Below are positions 63,440 through 64,000 of a DNA stretch of 64,000 bases, piece by piece (position 1 is the stretch's first letter; each line of letters starts with the position of its first letter). Below the pieces are notes generated by a model. The model was not told where the DNA came from. It saw only the letters and a list, made by a program, of their open reading frames with translations, and made no database searches. The position numbers and the translations under genes are program-made. Source of the DNA: Chitinophagaceae bacterium (GTDB lineage Bacteria; Bacteroidota; Bacteroidia; Chitinophagales; Chitinophagaceae); NCBI GenBank assembly GCA_947380905.1, contig CANCSS010000005.1:22955-86954 (forward strand), given 5' to 3'.

Positions 63440-63447
63440 CAAATTTA
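63440..63447 (-). promoter_or_regulatory. -7 promoter box abutting rimM start
   Basis: The minus strand reads TAAATTTG, an exact TAnnTTTG match, ending 3 bases before the rimM ATG, as also seen at mnmE and rlmN. Confidence 0.35.
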
Positions 63448-63479
63448 AATCTTTTATCGCAGAGCTGGAGGCTCATTAA

Positions 63480-63514
63480 AAAACCCCAGCTTCCAAAAGG
63501 AAACCAGGGTTTTA
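63480..63514 (-). terminator. Hairpin between rpsP and rimM, likely terminator
   Basis: AAAACCC and GGGTTTT pair, with an inner TTCC/GGAA stem around an AAAA loop and an internal mismatch region. On the minus strand it begins about 20 bp after the rpsP stop and is followed by a T-rich run. It would end or attenuate rpsP transcripts before rimM. Confidence 0.6.
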
Positions 63515-63533
63515 AAGCTATGTTAATTAAAAA

Positions 63534-64000
63534 TTATTCAGCGGGTGTTTCTGTTGCTTCTGCAGCAGGTGCTTCAGGAGCTTCGGCTACTGGCGCAGCT
63601 TCTTCTACTGGTGCTTCTACTACTTCAGCTACTTTTTTAACAACAGGTACATACACTTTTTTAGCAGCTTGTGCTTTTTTGTGCGTGTCATTGGTGCTAG
63701 CCATTTTTGCTTCATGCTCTGCATACCAAGTTTGGAACTTAGCCATTGCTGTTGCATCATCAAACAATCCTAATTTAACTCCACGTAGTAAGTGCTTTAA
63801 ATAAAGTACTCCTTTGTAAGATAAAATGTTGTGCACTGTGTCTGTAGGAACAGCTCCTTTGTTTAACCACTCTAAAGCTTTTTGACGATCTAATTGAATC
63901 GTCGCAGGAACTGTTAAAGGATTGTAAGTACCAATTTTTTGGATGAATTTACCATCTCTTGGTGCGCGTCCGTCGGCTACTACTATAAAGTAGAAAGGCC
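63534..64000 (-). CDS. rpsP: 30S ribosomal protein S16 (3' part, start beyond right edge)
   Basis: The reading frame is open to the window edge; the track ORF at 63836 is an internal Met. Visible S16 signatures are [29 protein letters not shown] and [18 protein letters not shown]. After the S16 fold comes a long C-terminal tail rich in Ala, Glu, Pro and Val ([20 protein letters not shown]), typical in Bacteroidota and absent from E. coli S16. Only about 12-15 N-terminal residues should be missing. Confidence 0.97.
   Translation of the reverse strand, partial: PFYFIVVADGRAPRDGKFIQKIGTYNPLTVPATIQLDRQKALEWLNKGAVPTDTVHNILSYKGVLYLKHLLRGVKLGLFDDATAMAKFQTWYAEHEAKMASTNDTHKKAQAAKKVYVPVVKKVAEVVEAPVEEAAPVAEAPEAPAAEATETPAE

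Noticed and set aside
1-64000. CRISPR arrays, tRNA or rRNA genes, insertion sequences, phage or defence genes
   Set aside because: No direct-repeat array, no tRNA-like cloverleaf in the short intergenic gaps and no transposase, integrase or nuclease ORF was seen.

Overview
The window reads as chromosomal DNA of a member of the Bacteroidota, most likely the Chitinophagaceae/Sphingobacteriia side of the phylum (inference). The grounds are low G+C, SusC/SusD outer-membrane pairs, a 14-gene nuo operon with a short NuoG, an exbB-exbD-exbD-tonB cassette with a proline-rich TonB, repeated TAnnTTTG-type -7 promoter boxes, and almost no Shine-Dalgarno sequences. I see no tRNA, rRNA, CRISPR, insertion sequence or phage gene.

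Layout. 1-2.5 kb: 5' end of a SusC receptor gene running off the left edge, divergent from a LacI regulator and a beta-phosphoglucomutase-like HAD gene. 2.5-8.6 kb (minus): mnmE, then tonB, two exbD, exbB, a gene remnant, and a MacB-type ABC permease. 8.7-21.8 kb (minus): a complete nuoA-N operon for respiratory complex I. 21.9-25.0 kb (minus): TPR protein, PstS-like lipoprotein and a small membrane protein, a trio I recall accompanying TonB systems in this group but here separated from it. 25-30 kb: hisS, a small secreted protein, rlmN and two pseudouridine synthases.

30-46 kb is a pectin-degradation locus. uxaC, uxaA and uxaB (galacturonate catabolism) follow a GH28-GH105-C-terminal-domain fusion in one operon. 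A second operon holds GH105, GH106 rhamnosidase, a CE12-GH105 fusion and a CE8 pectin methylesterase. A LacI regulator lies between the two operons. 46-48.5 kb: a GMC-family dehydrogenase with a C-x5-C-x3-C motif and its small subunit. 48.6-60.8 kb is a glucuronoxylan locus: SusD and SusC on the minus strand, divergent from GH115, GH43, GH10 and a CE20-like acetylesterase. 60.8-64 kb: amidohydrolase, 1-Cys peroxiredoxin, rimM and the 3' part of rpsP.

How it works together (inference): SusCD imports xylan or pectin fragments using energy passed on by TonB/ExbBD. Secreted esterases and glycosidases strip methyl, acetyl, rhamnosyl, 4-O-methyl-glucuronosyl and xylosyl groups, and the Uxa enzymes take released uronic acids to 2-keto-3-deoxygluconate. 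Six 13-bp LacI-type sites (core AACGATTGC) precede every pectin and xylan transcription unit, which suggests a single regulon run by the LacI protein at 37.9 kb. The most interesting points are this shared operator set, the multi-domain pectinase fusions, the predicted Fe-S GMC dehydrogenase inside the pectin/xylan cluster, an outer-membrane-protein-like remnant just after the permease stop codon, and -7 boxes that abut the start codons of three RNA-modification or ribosome-maturation genes.
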